DNA from: Nitrososphaerales archaeon TH703
Lineage (GTDB): Archaea > Thermoproteota > Nitrososphaeria > Nitrososphaerales > Nitrososphaeraceae
Length of the DNA: 5,295 bases
NCBI GenBank assembly: GCA_014523525.1
Contig: JAATVL010000170.1
Location: forward strand, 1-5,295
Reading direction: 5' to 3'
The notes beneath the pieces were generated by a model that did no database searches, was not told where the DNA came from, and was given only the letters and a program-made list of their open reading frames with translations. Both the position numbers and the translations under genes were made by a program. Position 1 is the stretch's first letter. Each line of letters opens with the position of its first letter. Below are positions 1-5,295 of this stretch, piece after piece.

Positions 1-1
1 A

Positions 2-367
2 CATGGACATACGTTTCCATCAGAGCTCAGGTCTAATATTAATAAAATTATTATGGGACACATGCATCCGACATTTTTCAGAGAAAATAGCGTTTTGAAT
101 GGACAAAAAATCTGGATTTTTTTAAAAGTAAAAAAAGAAGCCATATTTCCGAGTGCGAAAGGACTGTTAGATCTTGTATTGTTACCTTCATTTAACAGAT
201 ATATTTATAGTAACAGTAAATTAAAAAACAAGAAAGCAAATTCACCCATTTTGAAAAAAATATTGAGAAAGGATTTTATAGATAAGTGTTTGATTGTATC
301 AATAGATGGAACCATAATTGGAAATGAAAATATTCTAAGCGATGTTTTAACTACTGACTTTAATTAA
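2..367 (+). CDS. COG1407 (ICC-like) metallophosphoesterase, C-terminal part, 5' partial
   Basis: This is the end of a gene that enters from the left edge. The frame is open from base 2, and the first ATG at 53 is internal, because the codons before it encode family sequence. The visible 121 residues start HGHTFP and continue to IIMGHMHPTFF. These are the GH-type histidine motifs that hold the two-metal site in calcineurin-like phosphoesterases. In COG1407 proteins the second motif is typically GHEHP followed by an aromatic or aliphatic residue. Further on, LLDLVLLPSFN matches the family's 'LVVLPAFNP' strand, and SPIL resembles the later SPFL motif. The N-terminal metal-binding half (D-x-H and GNHD type motifs) is outside the window. 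Substrate is unknown for this family; nuclease or phosphodiesterase activity is inferred from the superfamily only. The gene converges on carB and overlaps its stop by 8 bp. The tail is rich in K, N and I. The family call is firm; no gene symbol is justified. Confidence 0.85.
   Translation, partial: HGHTFPSELRSNINKIIMGHMHPTFFRENSVLNGQKIWIFLKVKKEAIFPSAKGLLDLVLLPSFNRYIYSNSKLKNKKANSPILKKILRKDFIDKCLIVSIDGTIIGNENILSDVLTTDFN
254..260 (-). terminator. Weak candidate terminator of the carAB transcript
   Basis: On the minus strand a run of seven T lies about 100 nt past the carB stop, inside the antisense of the phosphoesterase gene. It is the longest minus-strand T run within about 150 nt downstream of carB and would suit archaeal oligo-U termination. 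Similar runs occur by composition in this AT-rich gene, so support is weak. Confidence 0.2.
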
Positions 368-3300
368 TATGATATTTGGACAATGGGTTAATTGATGGTT
401 TATTTTTATTTCTCCAGTCCAGACAATGTATGAATGAAATTGCAGATTCTACTGTGGTAAGAACAGGAATCCCCATTTCAACAGCTTTTCTTCTGATTTG
501 ATATTCATCATCCAGCATTCCAACGTACTTTTCAATTGTAGAGGTTGAAGGAATATTTATTATGAAATCTATTTTCTTGTCATAAAGGAGATCTGAAATA
601 TTTGGTTTTCTTACTGGTTCGCTTATCTTGTGAACTTCTTGCACATTTTTAGTGATGTTGTTTTTAATAAATTCAGCCGTGTGTTCAGTTGCTAGAATTT
701 TAAATTTCATAGAATTTATGAGTGAAATCGGAGAAAGCATTTTTTCTTTGTTTTTTTGCCCTCCTATAGTTATTAAGGCCGATCCTGAAAGTGGTAAATT
801 ATATCCAGCTGCTTCATAAGCTTTTGACAAGGCATCGTAAAAACTGTTTCCATGACAAGCAACTTCACCTGTTGATTGCATTTCAACTCCTAAGACTATG
901 TCTGAACCTTCTAATTGCATAAATGAAAATTGTGGGACTTTTATTCCAAAGCCACTAACTTTTAACCATGGTTCATTAAGGCCGTCTGGTAAATTACCAT
1001 TAATAATAGCTTTAGACGCTAACGAAATCAAATTAATTCCAACTATTTTTGAGACAAAAGGCATAGTCCTTGATGCTCTGACATTTGCCTCTATCACATA
1101 TACTTCTTCATCCTTGACCAAGTACTGAATATTAAGCGGACCTTTTACCTCCAACTTTCGTGCTATCATATTGGAGTAATCTACTATTGTATTCATTGTT
1201 TGTCTGTTCAACCTCCATGGTGGTATACACATCATGGCATCTCCTGAATGAATACCTGCATAATCAATGTGCTCAATTAATGCACCTATAAACACATCCT
1301 TTCCATTGCATACTGCATCTACTTCAACCTCGGCTGAATCCTGAAAGAATTTGCTAATCACAATCGGATATTCCGGGCTAACTTGCGCTGCCTCCTTAAT
1401 ATACCGTTCTAACTGTTCTTCGTTCCAAATTACTTTCATAGCCGCACCACTTAACACGTATGAAGGCCTTACTAAAACAGGGAAGCCTACGTTTTGAGAA
1501 AAAATTTTGGCTCCGCTTAAGTTTGTAAACTTATTCCAGGGAGGTTGTTTTATATTCAACGAATCGAGTAATCGACTGAACTTTTCTCTATCTTCAGCCA
1601 TATCGGTGTGGATACTGTCAGTACCGATAATACGTACATTTAGTTGACCTAATTTAGGAACAAGATTATTTGCTGTCTGTCCTCCAACACATGTAACTAT
1701 TCCCTTTGGGTTTTCCTTTTCATATATATCTAGAATTCGTTCTAATGATAACTCCTCAAAATATAGTCTATCGGATATATCATAATCAGTAGACACTGTT
1801 TCAGGATTGCAGTTAATAACTGAGACAGATTTTATGCCATTATTTTTTAGACCCCAAACCATATTGACCGTACCCCAGTCAAACTCTACGCTACTTCCTA
1901 TTCTGTAAGGTCCTGCACCAAGGACCATTACAGAATTTTTCTCTTTTCTAAAAACAATATCATCTTTGTCTCCTCCATAGGTTAAATAAAGATAATTTGT
2001 TTTTGCAGGCCATTCTGCAGCTAGCGTATCAATTTGTTTTACCACTGGATTAATACCAAACTTTTGCCTCACCTTTCTTGCACTTATCTCCTTCAAGCCT
2101 AAACACTGCCCGATTTGTAAATCTGAAAATCCGTACTTTTTTGCATCTCGCATTAAATTCTCAGTAATATCAGACACATCGACCTCGTGTAATTTATCAT
2201 ATAAATCCAAGATATTTTTGATTTTAATTAAAAACCATGAATCTATGGTTGAAAGTTTATTTATTCTAGATATGGGAATTCCCAATCTCATTGCCTTAAC
2301 AACATCAAATAAAATTTCATCACTTGGATACAATAATTTTTGCTCAACTAATTCTAGTTCTTCCTTTACATCTTCGTCATTTCCGACTAAACCCATTTTT
2401 CCGGTATCATTCATTCTAATTGCTTTTTGTAAGACTTCTTCAAATGTTCTGCCAATAGCCATTACTTCCCCTACTGACTTCATACTAGTACCAATCCTTC
2501 TATTAACTAGTTCAAATTTTCTGAAATCCCATCTAGGCATCTTTAGAACTACATAATCAAGTGAAGGTTCAAAGCAAGCTGTGGTAGCCTTAGTTATACT
2601 ATTAATTAGTTCTGTGAGTGAGTAACCCAGACCCATTTTTGCAGCCATATACGCCAAAGGATACCCTGTTGCTTTGCTAGCTAGTGCCGATGATCTAGAA
2701 AGTCTGGCGTTTATTTCTATTGCGCAATAGGATTCACTTAATGGATCTAAACCAAATTGAATATTGCATTCTCCTATGATACCGCAATATTCAATTGCTC
2801 TAATAGCAGCAGACCGTAGTCTGTGATATTCTTCATTATTGAGAGTCTGTGAAGGAGCAATAACAATATTGTCGCCTGTGTGGACTCTCATTCCTAAAAC
2901 ATTTTCCATATTGCAAATTGCAATACTGTTACCTGTACAGTCCCTCATCATCTCATATTCAATTTGTTTCCAACTTCCGATGTATTTTTCAATTAGAACC
3001 TGACTTACCAAACTTAAGGACAGTCCGCGTTGTACAATCTCCTGAAGTTCATATTCATTATGTGCAACTCCTCCTCCCTTGCCACCAAGTGTGTATGCAA
3101 CCCTGATTATCACTGGGTATCCTATTTTACTTGCAACATCCAGGGCTTGGCTTATATTATATGCAGGAGAACTCTCTAGCACTGGAACGTTACTCTTTAT
3201 CATAGAGGTTTTAAATTGTTCTCTATCTTCAGTAATCTTTATGCTATTTATGGGTGTACCCAGTACTTGTATTTTGTATTTGTCTAGAATTCCTTCATCG

Positions 3301-3630
3301 TGTAAAGATACTCCACAATTTAATGCGGTTTGTCCACCAAAACCTAACATTATTGAATCAGGAAGTTCTTTTTCTATTATTTGTTTTATATAATATCCAT
3401 TTACTGGTAACAAATATACCTTATTTGCGAATCTCGTATCTGTTTGGATCGTTGCTATATTAGGGTTTACCAGTATGGTCTTAATTCCTTCTTCGGCTAA
3501 AGCTTTGAGGCATTGTGAACCGGAGTAGTCAAATTGGCGGTCAGAATTTCTGACATTCGCCCGCTTCTCCGATTTTTATTGCTCCGCTTCCCAACACGAT
3601 TGTTTTCTTTATGATTTCATTCTTTGGAAA
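360..3630 (-). CDS. carB: Carbamoyl-phosphate synthase large subunit, interrupted by a 22-nt putative intron
   Basis: CarB makes carbamoyl phosphate from bicarbonate, ammonia delivered by CarA, and 2 ATP in the cytoplasm, feeding pyrimidine and arginine synthesis. Joining 3630-3556 to 3533-360 gives 1082 codons, close to the about 1073 of E. coli CarB, so this is a full, unsplit, two-synthetase enzyme. In joined numbering: LGSGAIKIGEAGEFDYSG (13-30); first ATP-grasp with TEDR (R129), IIRVAYTLGGKGGG (R169), VHTGD (H243) and IEINARLSR (298-306); an oligomerisation region to about 555; second half starting VMVLGAGPYRIGSSVEFDWG (about 560-579); second ATP-grasp with AEDREKF and IEANVRASRTMPFVSK; and an MGS-like regulatory domain from about 945 (KPNISDLL, IRRKAVEMGIPVLTT). 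The Glu215 position of E. coli is Gln here, from an alignment made by memory. 3630 is chosen because PKNEIIKK-TIVLG aligns with E. coli MPKRTDIKSILILG, but the codon there is TTT. The only standard start further down in exon 1 is GTG at 3597, which would cut the first beta strand. Without removal of 3534-3555, translation stops at 3541. Family call is near certain; gene structure is inferred. Confidence 0.9.
398..410 (+). terminator. Candidate U-rich terminator of the phosphoesterase gene
   Basis: A T-rich tract, TTTATTTTTATTT, starts 30 bp after the phosphoesterase stop. Archaeal RNA polymerase ends transcripts at U-rich stretches without needing a hairpin, so this is the most likely plus-strand terminator. 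It lies inside the 3' end of carB, on the strand opposite to carB coding, which is unavoidable because the two genes overlap tail to tail. Composition is the only evidence. Confidence 0.35.
3534..3555 (-). other. Candidate 22-nt bulge-helix-bulge (BHB) intron inside carB
   Basis: Seen directly, on the minus strand: ...GGCG AAT, then a perfect inverted repeat GTCAGAA-A-TTCTGAC, then CGCC AAT TTGAC. GGCG (3558-3561) pairs with CGCC (3536-3539) as a 4-bp helix. AAT at 3555-3557 and AAT at 3533-3535 are 3-nt bulges on opposite strands. The inverted repeat (3540-3554) is the intron stem. This is the archaeal splice-motif order, with the 5' bulge on the intron side of the central helix and the 3' bulge on the exon side. 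Known archaeal tRNA endonuclease chemistry cuts between bulge nucleotides 2 and 3; here this removes 3534-3555 and joins GGC GAA to TTT GAC, giving GEFDYSG with no residue gained or lost. Weak point: no outer helix abuts the 3' bulge. Only a CGGAG/CTCCG stem (3567-3571 with 3521-3525) closes the structure, across a 5x7 internal loop. A plain 22-bp insertion with a 3-bp AAT repeat would look the same at sequence level. Confidence 0.5.
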
Positions 3631-4835
3631 ATTTTCCCACCTCCATTAACTTTGTCAATTTGAATAGACTTTTCCTTTGATCCATTCTGTAAAACAAGAT
3701 CTTTAAAACTTTCGAATATGTGCACGCAATCATAAGGACCAGGAGATGCTTCAGGATGAAACTGTACTGCAATTACAGGTTTTGATTCATGTTTGATACC
3801 TTCAATAGTATTATCATCAGAGTTAATGTACCAAGCTTTAAATCCAGTTTTATCGAGTGTATTTGATTTAACTCCATATCCATGATTTTGGCTTGTAATA
3901 AATGTTTGATTGGTGTCGACTTCAGTACAGCCTTTATTTTGGCCTCTGTGTCCAAATTTTAGCTTGTATGTATCACCTCCTGCAGCAAGTGCTATAATTT
4001 GGTTCCCCAAGCATATTCCTAAGATCGGTAATGATGAAGCAAATAATTTAACAACTGTCTCTATTGTACTATTGCACATTTTGGGATCTCCAGGACCGTT
4101 ACTTATTATAATACCTTTTGGCTTATATGCAATAATCTTATTAAACGGAATATCCCACGGAACTCGAATAACCCTGAAACCCATTCGTAAAATATTACGA
4201 ATAATACTATATTTTGTGCCAGTATCAATTAATACTATCGGGTCTAAGGAAGGATCTCCATATTCGATTGTTTTCTCAACGGATACTTGAGGCATAAAGT
4301 TAAATCCTTCATATCTGGTCTTCTTAATAATATCCAATAGATCTTTTGTGTTAATTTGATTTTCAGAGACTGAAAGTGCACCTTTCATCACTCCCTTTAT
4401 TCTAATTTTCTTGGTTAAATCACGTGTGTCAATCCCACTTATCCCTGGTATCCTTTCATCGTATAGCCATTGATCCAGTGTTTTGTGGCATTCTCTATGA
4501 TTCGCTACGTTAGAAAGTTCGTGAACTACTAATCCGGAAACTTGAATCTTATCAGATTCAAAATATTTTGGTAATCCGTAACCATCACGAATAGATCTGC
4601 TCGGCACTCCATAGTTTCCAATGAGTGGATAAGTCATACATAATATTTGTCCTCTATACGATGGATCAGTTAATGTTTCAGTATAGCCAACCATGCCTGT
4701 ATTAAAAACAAATTCACCGCCTACTGTTTTTGGATAGCCAAAACCCGTACCACGATACGTTGAACCATCTTCTAAAATTATCATCGCATTAAGGCCTATG
4801 TGATTACCATAAATTGTAGGAATTTTGACCCTCAT
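3609..4835 (-). CDS. carA: Carbamoyl-phosphate synthase small (glutaminase) subunit
   Basis: CarA hydrolyses glutamine and channels ammonia to CarB. The 408 residues show the CPSase small-chain N-terminal domain (MIILEDGSTYRGTGFG at 18-33, GEFVFNTGMVGYTETLTDPSY at 40-60, GIDTRDLTKKIR at 134-145) and then a class I glutamine amidotransferase domain: SNGPGDP (245-251), nucleophile Cys275 in GICLGNQ, FGHRGQNKG, TSQNHGYGV, and His360 with Glu362 in QFHPEASPGPYD. All catalytic residues are present. Usual length is about 370-390. The N-terminus has 17 extra residues before the family-typical start at Met18 (4784). I keep 4835 because a TATA-like box lies at the distance expected for a leaderless transcript and no clear SD precedes either ATG. 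The C-terminal about 28 residues after FKDL are an unrecognised hydrophilic tail (NGSKEKSIQIDKVNGGG...) that overlaps the proposed carB 5' end by 22 bp in another frame. It is the first gene of the carA-carB operon. Confidence 0.95.
   Translation of the reverse strand: MRVKIPTIYGNHIGLNAMIILEDGSTYRGTGFGYPKTVGGEFVFNTGMVGYTETLTDPSYRGQILCMTYPLIGNYGVPSRSIRDGYGLPKYFESDKIQVSGLVVHELSNVANHRECHKTLDQWLYDERIPGISGIDTRDLTKKIRIKGVMKGALSVSENQINTKDLLDIIKKTRYEGFNFMPQVSVEKTIEYGDPSLDPIVLIDTGTKYSIIRNILRMGFRVIRVPWDIPFNKIIAYKPKGIIISNGPGDPKMCNSTIETVVKLFASSLPILGICLGNQIIALAAGGDTYKLKFGHRGQNKGCTEVDTNQTFITSQNHGYGVKSNTLDKTGFKAWYINSDDNTIEGIKHESKPVIAVQFHPEASPGPYDCVHIFESFKDLVLQNGSKEKSIQIDKVNGGGKIFQRMKS
3626..3637. repeat. 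12-bp perfect palindrome between the SD and the carB N-terminus
   Basis: GGAAAATTTTCC reads the same on both strands and overlaps the last G of the Shine-Dalgarno and the codon aligned with the carB start. As RNA it can form at most a 4-bp stem with a 4-nt loop, so a strong hairpin is unlikely. As DNA it could be a protein-binding site, but it lies in coding sequence and may simply reflect AT-rich codons. Confidence 0.4.
3637..3644 (-). promoter_or_regulatory. Strong Shine-Dalgarno (GGAGGTGG) for carB, inside the end of carA
   Basis: GGAGGTGG is complementary to the CCUCC-type 3' end of archaeal 16S rRNA. It sits 6 nt before the TTT codon (3630-3628) that aligns with the initiator Met of other CarB proteins. 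In the carA frame it encodes the Gly-rich residues before KIFQRMKS. Its spacing supports initiation at 3630, yet that codon is not a recognised start. An SD-like element could also stimulate frameshifting on the following AAAATTTTCC. It is far too distant (40 nt) to serve the GTG at 3597. Confidence 0.6.
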
Positions 4836-4855
4836 AGAGTTGTAAAATATCGAAA

Positions 4856-4867
4856 TTTAAATTTTCC
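4856..4867 (-). promoter_or_regulatory. Candidate archaeal promoter (BRE/TATA) of carAB
   Basis: On the minus strand, GGAAAA followed by TTTAAA resembles a purine-rich BRE plus an archaeal box A. The TTTAAA runs from 26 to 21 nt before the ATG at 4835, so transcription would begin at or next to that ATG, giving a leaderless or nearly leaderless mRNA. Another AT-rich stretch (about 4922-4934, TTATTAATATAAT on the minus strand) could be an alternative box A with a roughly 60-nt leader. Between rpoK and carA I see no tRNA, small ORF or operator-like repeat. Confidence 0.45.
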
Positions 4868-4975
4868 TAACTTGATTGAATAGCAATTAGCAAGCATGTG
4901 CCACGAAGAATTAGACTATCCATTATATTAATAACGAATCTCTTGTCGGAATATCTGTAAGATTATTTATTCTAC

Positions 4976-5295
4976 CTACTTTAACCAATCTATAGGAATA
5001 TCTTGGTATAAACCATTAGGCAGTACTCTTCGTATTGAAATTGGCAAGACTCTTGAATTCAGCTCTGCCACAGCAACTGATATAGTATCGTTAAACTTGT
5101 TTGATGAATCCACTAGAGTTGGTGCACCTAGAGAAAGTTGCAGTGATCTTGCACCTACTATTCTCGCACGTTCAAAACAAGTCAGTGTCGGAGGTCCTAT
5201 CAAAACTTGACTGTCTTGAGGAGTTATCTCCCTGGATTCAAAATCCATCTCTGGATAAACTACAACTTCGTCTTTTGGCCTGCCACTTTTTGACT
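4976..5295 (-). CDS. rpoK: DNA-directed RNA polymerase subunit Rpo6/RpoK, 5' partial
   Basis: This is the archaeal homologue of eukaryotic Rpb6 and bacterial omega, a small core subunit that holds the largest polymerase subunit in the assembled enzyme. The conserved core is GPPTLTCFERARIVGARSLQ, continuing LSLGAPTLVD, then AVAELNSRVLPISIRRVLPNG and a family-typical end YQDIPIDWLK before TAG. The ATG at 5248 would give 90 residues, but the frame stays open to the right edge (SKSGRPKDEVVVYPEM upstream). That charged stretch looks like the variable, acidic-type N-terminal extension of Rpb6/Rpo6 proteins, so the true start probably lies outside the window; 5248 is the fallback. The residue before the conserved FER is Cys where Lys or Arg is common, a minor change. 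It is on the same strand as carAB, separated by 140 bp containing a promoter candidate, so it is probably a separate transcription unit. Confidence 0.92.
   Translation of the reverse strand, partial: SKSGRPKDEVVVYPEMDFESREITPQDSQVLIGPPTLTCFERARIVGARSLQLSLGAPTLVDSSNKFNDTISVAVAELNSRVLPISIRRVLPNGLYQDIPIDWLK

Noticed and set aside
53..55. ATG at 53 as the phosphoesterase start
   Set aside because: The upstream codons in the same frame encode the HGHTFP motif and remain open to the window edge, so this Met is internal.
2218..2556. Long plus-strand open frames within carB (also 898-1128, 2918-3106, 3079-3393, 3254-3463)
   Set aside because: They are antisense shadows of carB with no recognisable domain, no SD and overlap with each other.
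3411..3413. TTG as the start of carB (about 1017-residue protein)
   Set aside because: Conserved CarB sequence continues upstream of it (FDYSGSQCLKALAEEGIKTILVNP and IVLGSGAIKIGEAGE). Starting here would delete the N-terminal part of the first synthetase half.
3540..3554. The GTCAGAA/TTCTGAC inverted repeat as a transcription terminator or operator
   Set aside because: It lies inside the carB coding path, is not followed by a T run, and its position exactly at the break in the protein fits a splice or insertion element better.
3618..3620. ATG near the carB 5' end as a start codon
   Set aside because: It is in the carA frame and encodes only MKS before the carA stop; it is not in the carB frame.
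3626..3637. GGAAAATTTTCC palindrome as a second BHB intron that could repair the carB start
   Set aside because: The flanks do not form a 4-bp helix with two 3-nt bulges, and no excision of it yields an in-frame ATG with the family N-terminus.
3910..4290. Plus-strand open frame of 126 codons inside carA, and a 60-codon minus frame at 3773-3955
   Set aside because: Both are shadow frames of the well-conserved amidotransferase domain of carA.
4836..4975. A tRNA or small RNA between rpoK and carA
   Set aside because: No cloverleaf, T-loop (GTTCRA) or strong hairpin is visible by eye; only AT-rich promoter-like sequence is supported.

Overview
The window is AT-rich archaeal DNA, most likely from a Nitrososphaeria (Thaumarchaeota) genome. 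The call rests on an archaeal/eukaryal-type RNA polymerase subunit (Rpo6/RpoK), a COG1407-type phosphoesterase, CarA and CarB sequences of thaumarchaeal flavour, and a TATA/BRE-like element close to the carA start. Genus cannot be decided from the sequence.

Layout: (1) 2-367, plus strand: the C-terminal part of a COG1407 (ICC-like) metallophosphoesterase whose 5' end lies outside the window. (2) 360-3630, minus strand: carB, the large subunit of carbamoyl-phosphate synthetase, convergent with the phosphoesterase and sharing an 8-bp palindrome (TTAATTAA) that carries both stop codons. (3) 3609-4835, minus strand: carA, the glutaminase subunit, directly upstream of carB and overlapping it. (4) 4836-4975: a 140-bp spacer with a candidate carA promoter. 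(5) 4976-5295, minus strand: rpoK/rpo6, running off the right edge.

carA and carB form a two-gene operon. CarA hydrolyses glutamine and passes ammonia to CarB, which makes carbamoyl phosphate from ammonia, bicarbonate and 2 ATP for pyrimidine and arginine synthesis.

The unusual part is the 5' end of carB. The conserved N-terminal segment IGEAGE/FDYSGSQ is interrupted, between E and F, by 22 bp (3534-3555) that shift the frame and bring in a stop. These 22 nt and their flanks fold as an archaeal bulge-helix-bulge (BHB) splice motif: a 4-bp GGCG/CGCC helix, a 3-nt AAU bulge at each junction, and an intron hairpin. Cutting both bulges in the way known for the tRNA splicing endonuclease gives GEAGEFDYSG, ungapped against family members. 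I propose a 22-nt endonuclease-type intron in a protein-coding mRNA. The alternative is a frameshifting insertion in a broken gene or an assembly error. A second oddity lies upstream: the codon aligned with the usual initiator Met of CarB is TTT, although a strong GGAGGTGG Shine-Dalgarno sits 6 nt before it. carB initiation is therefore unexplained.
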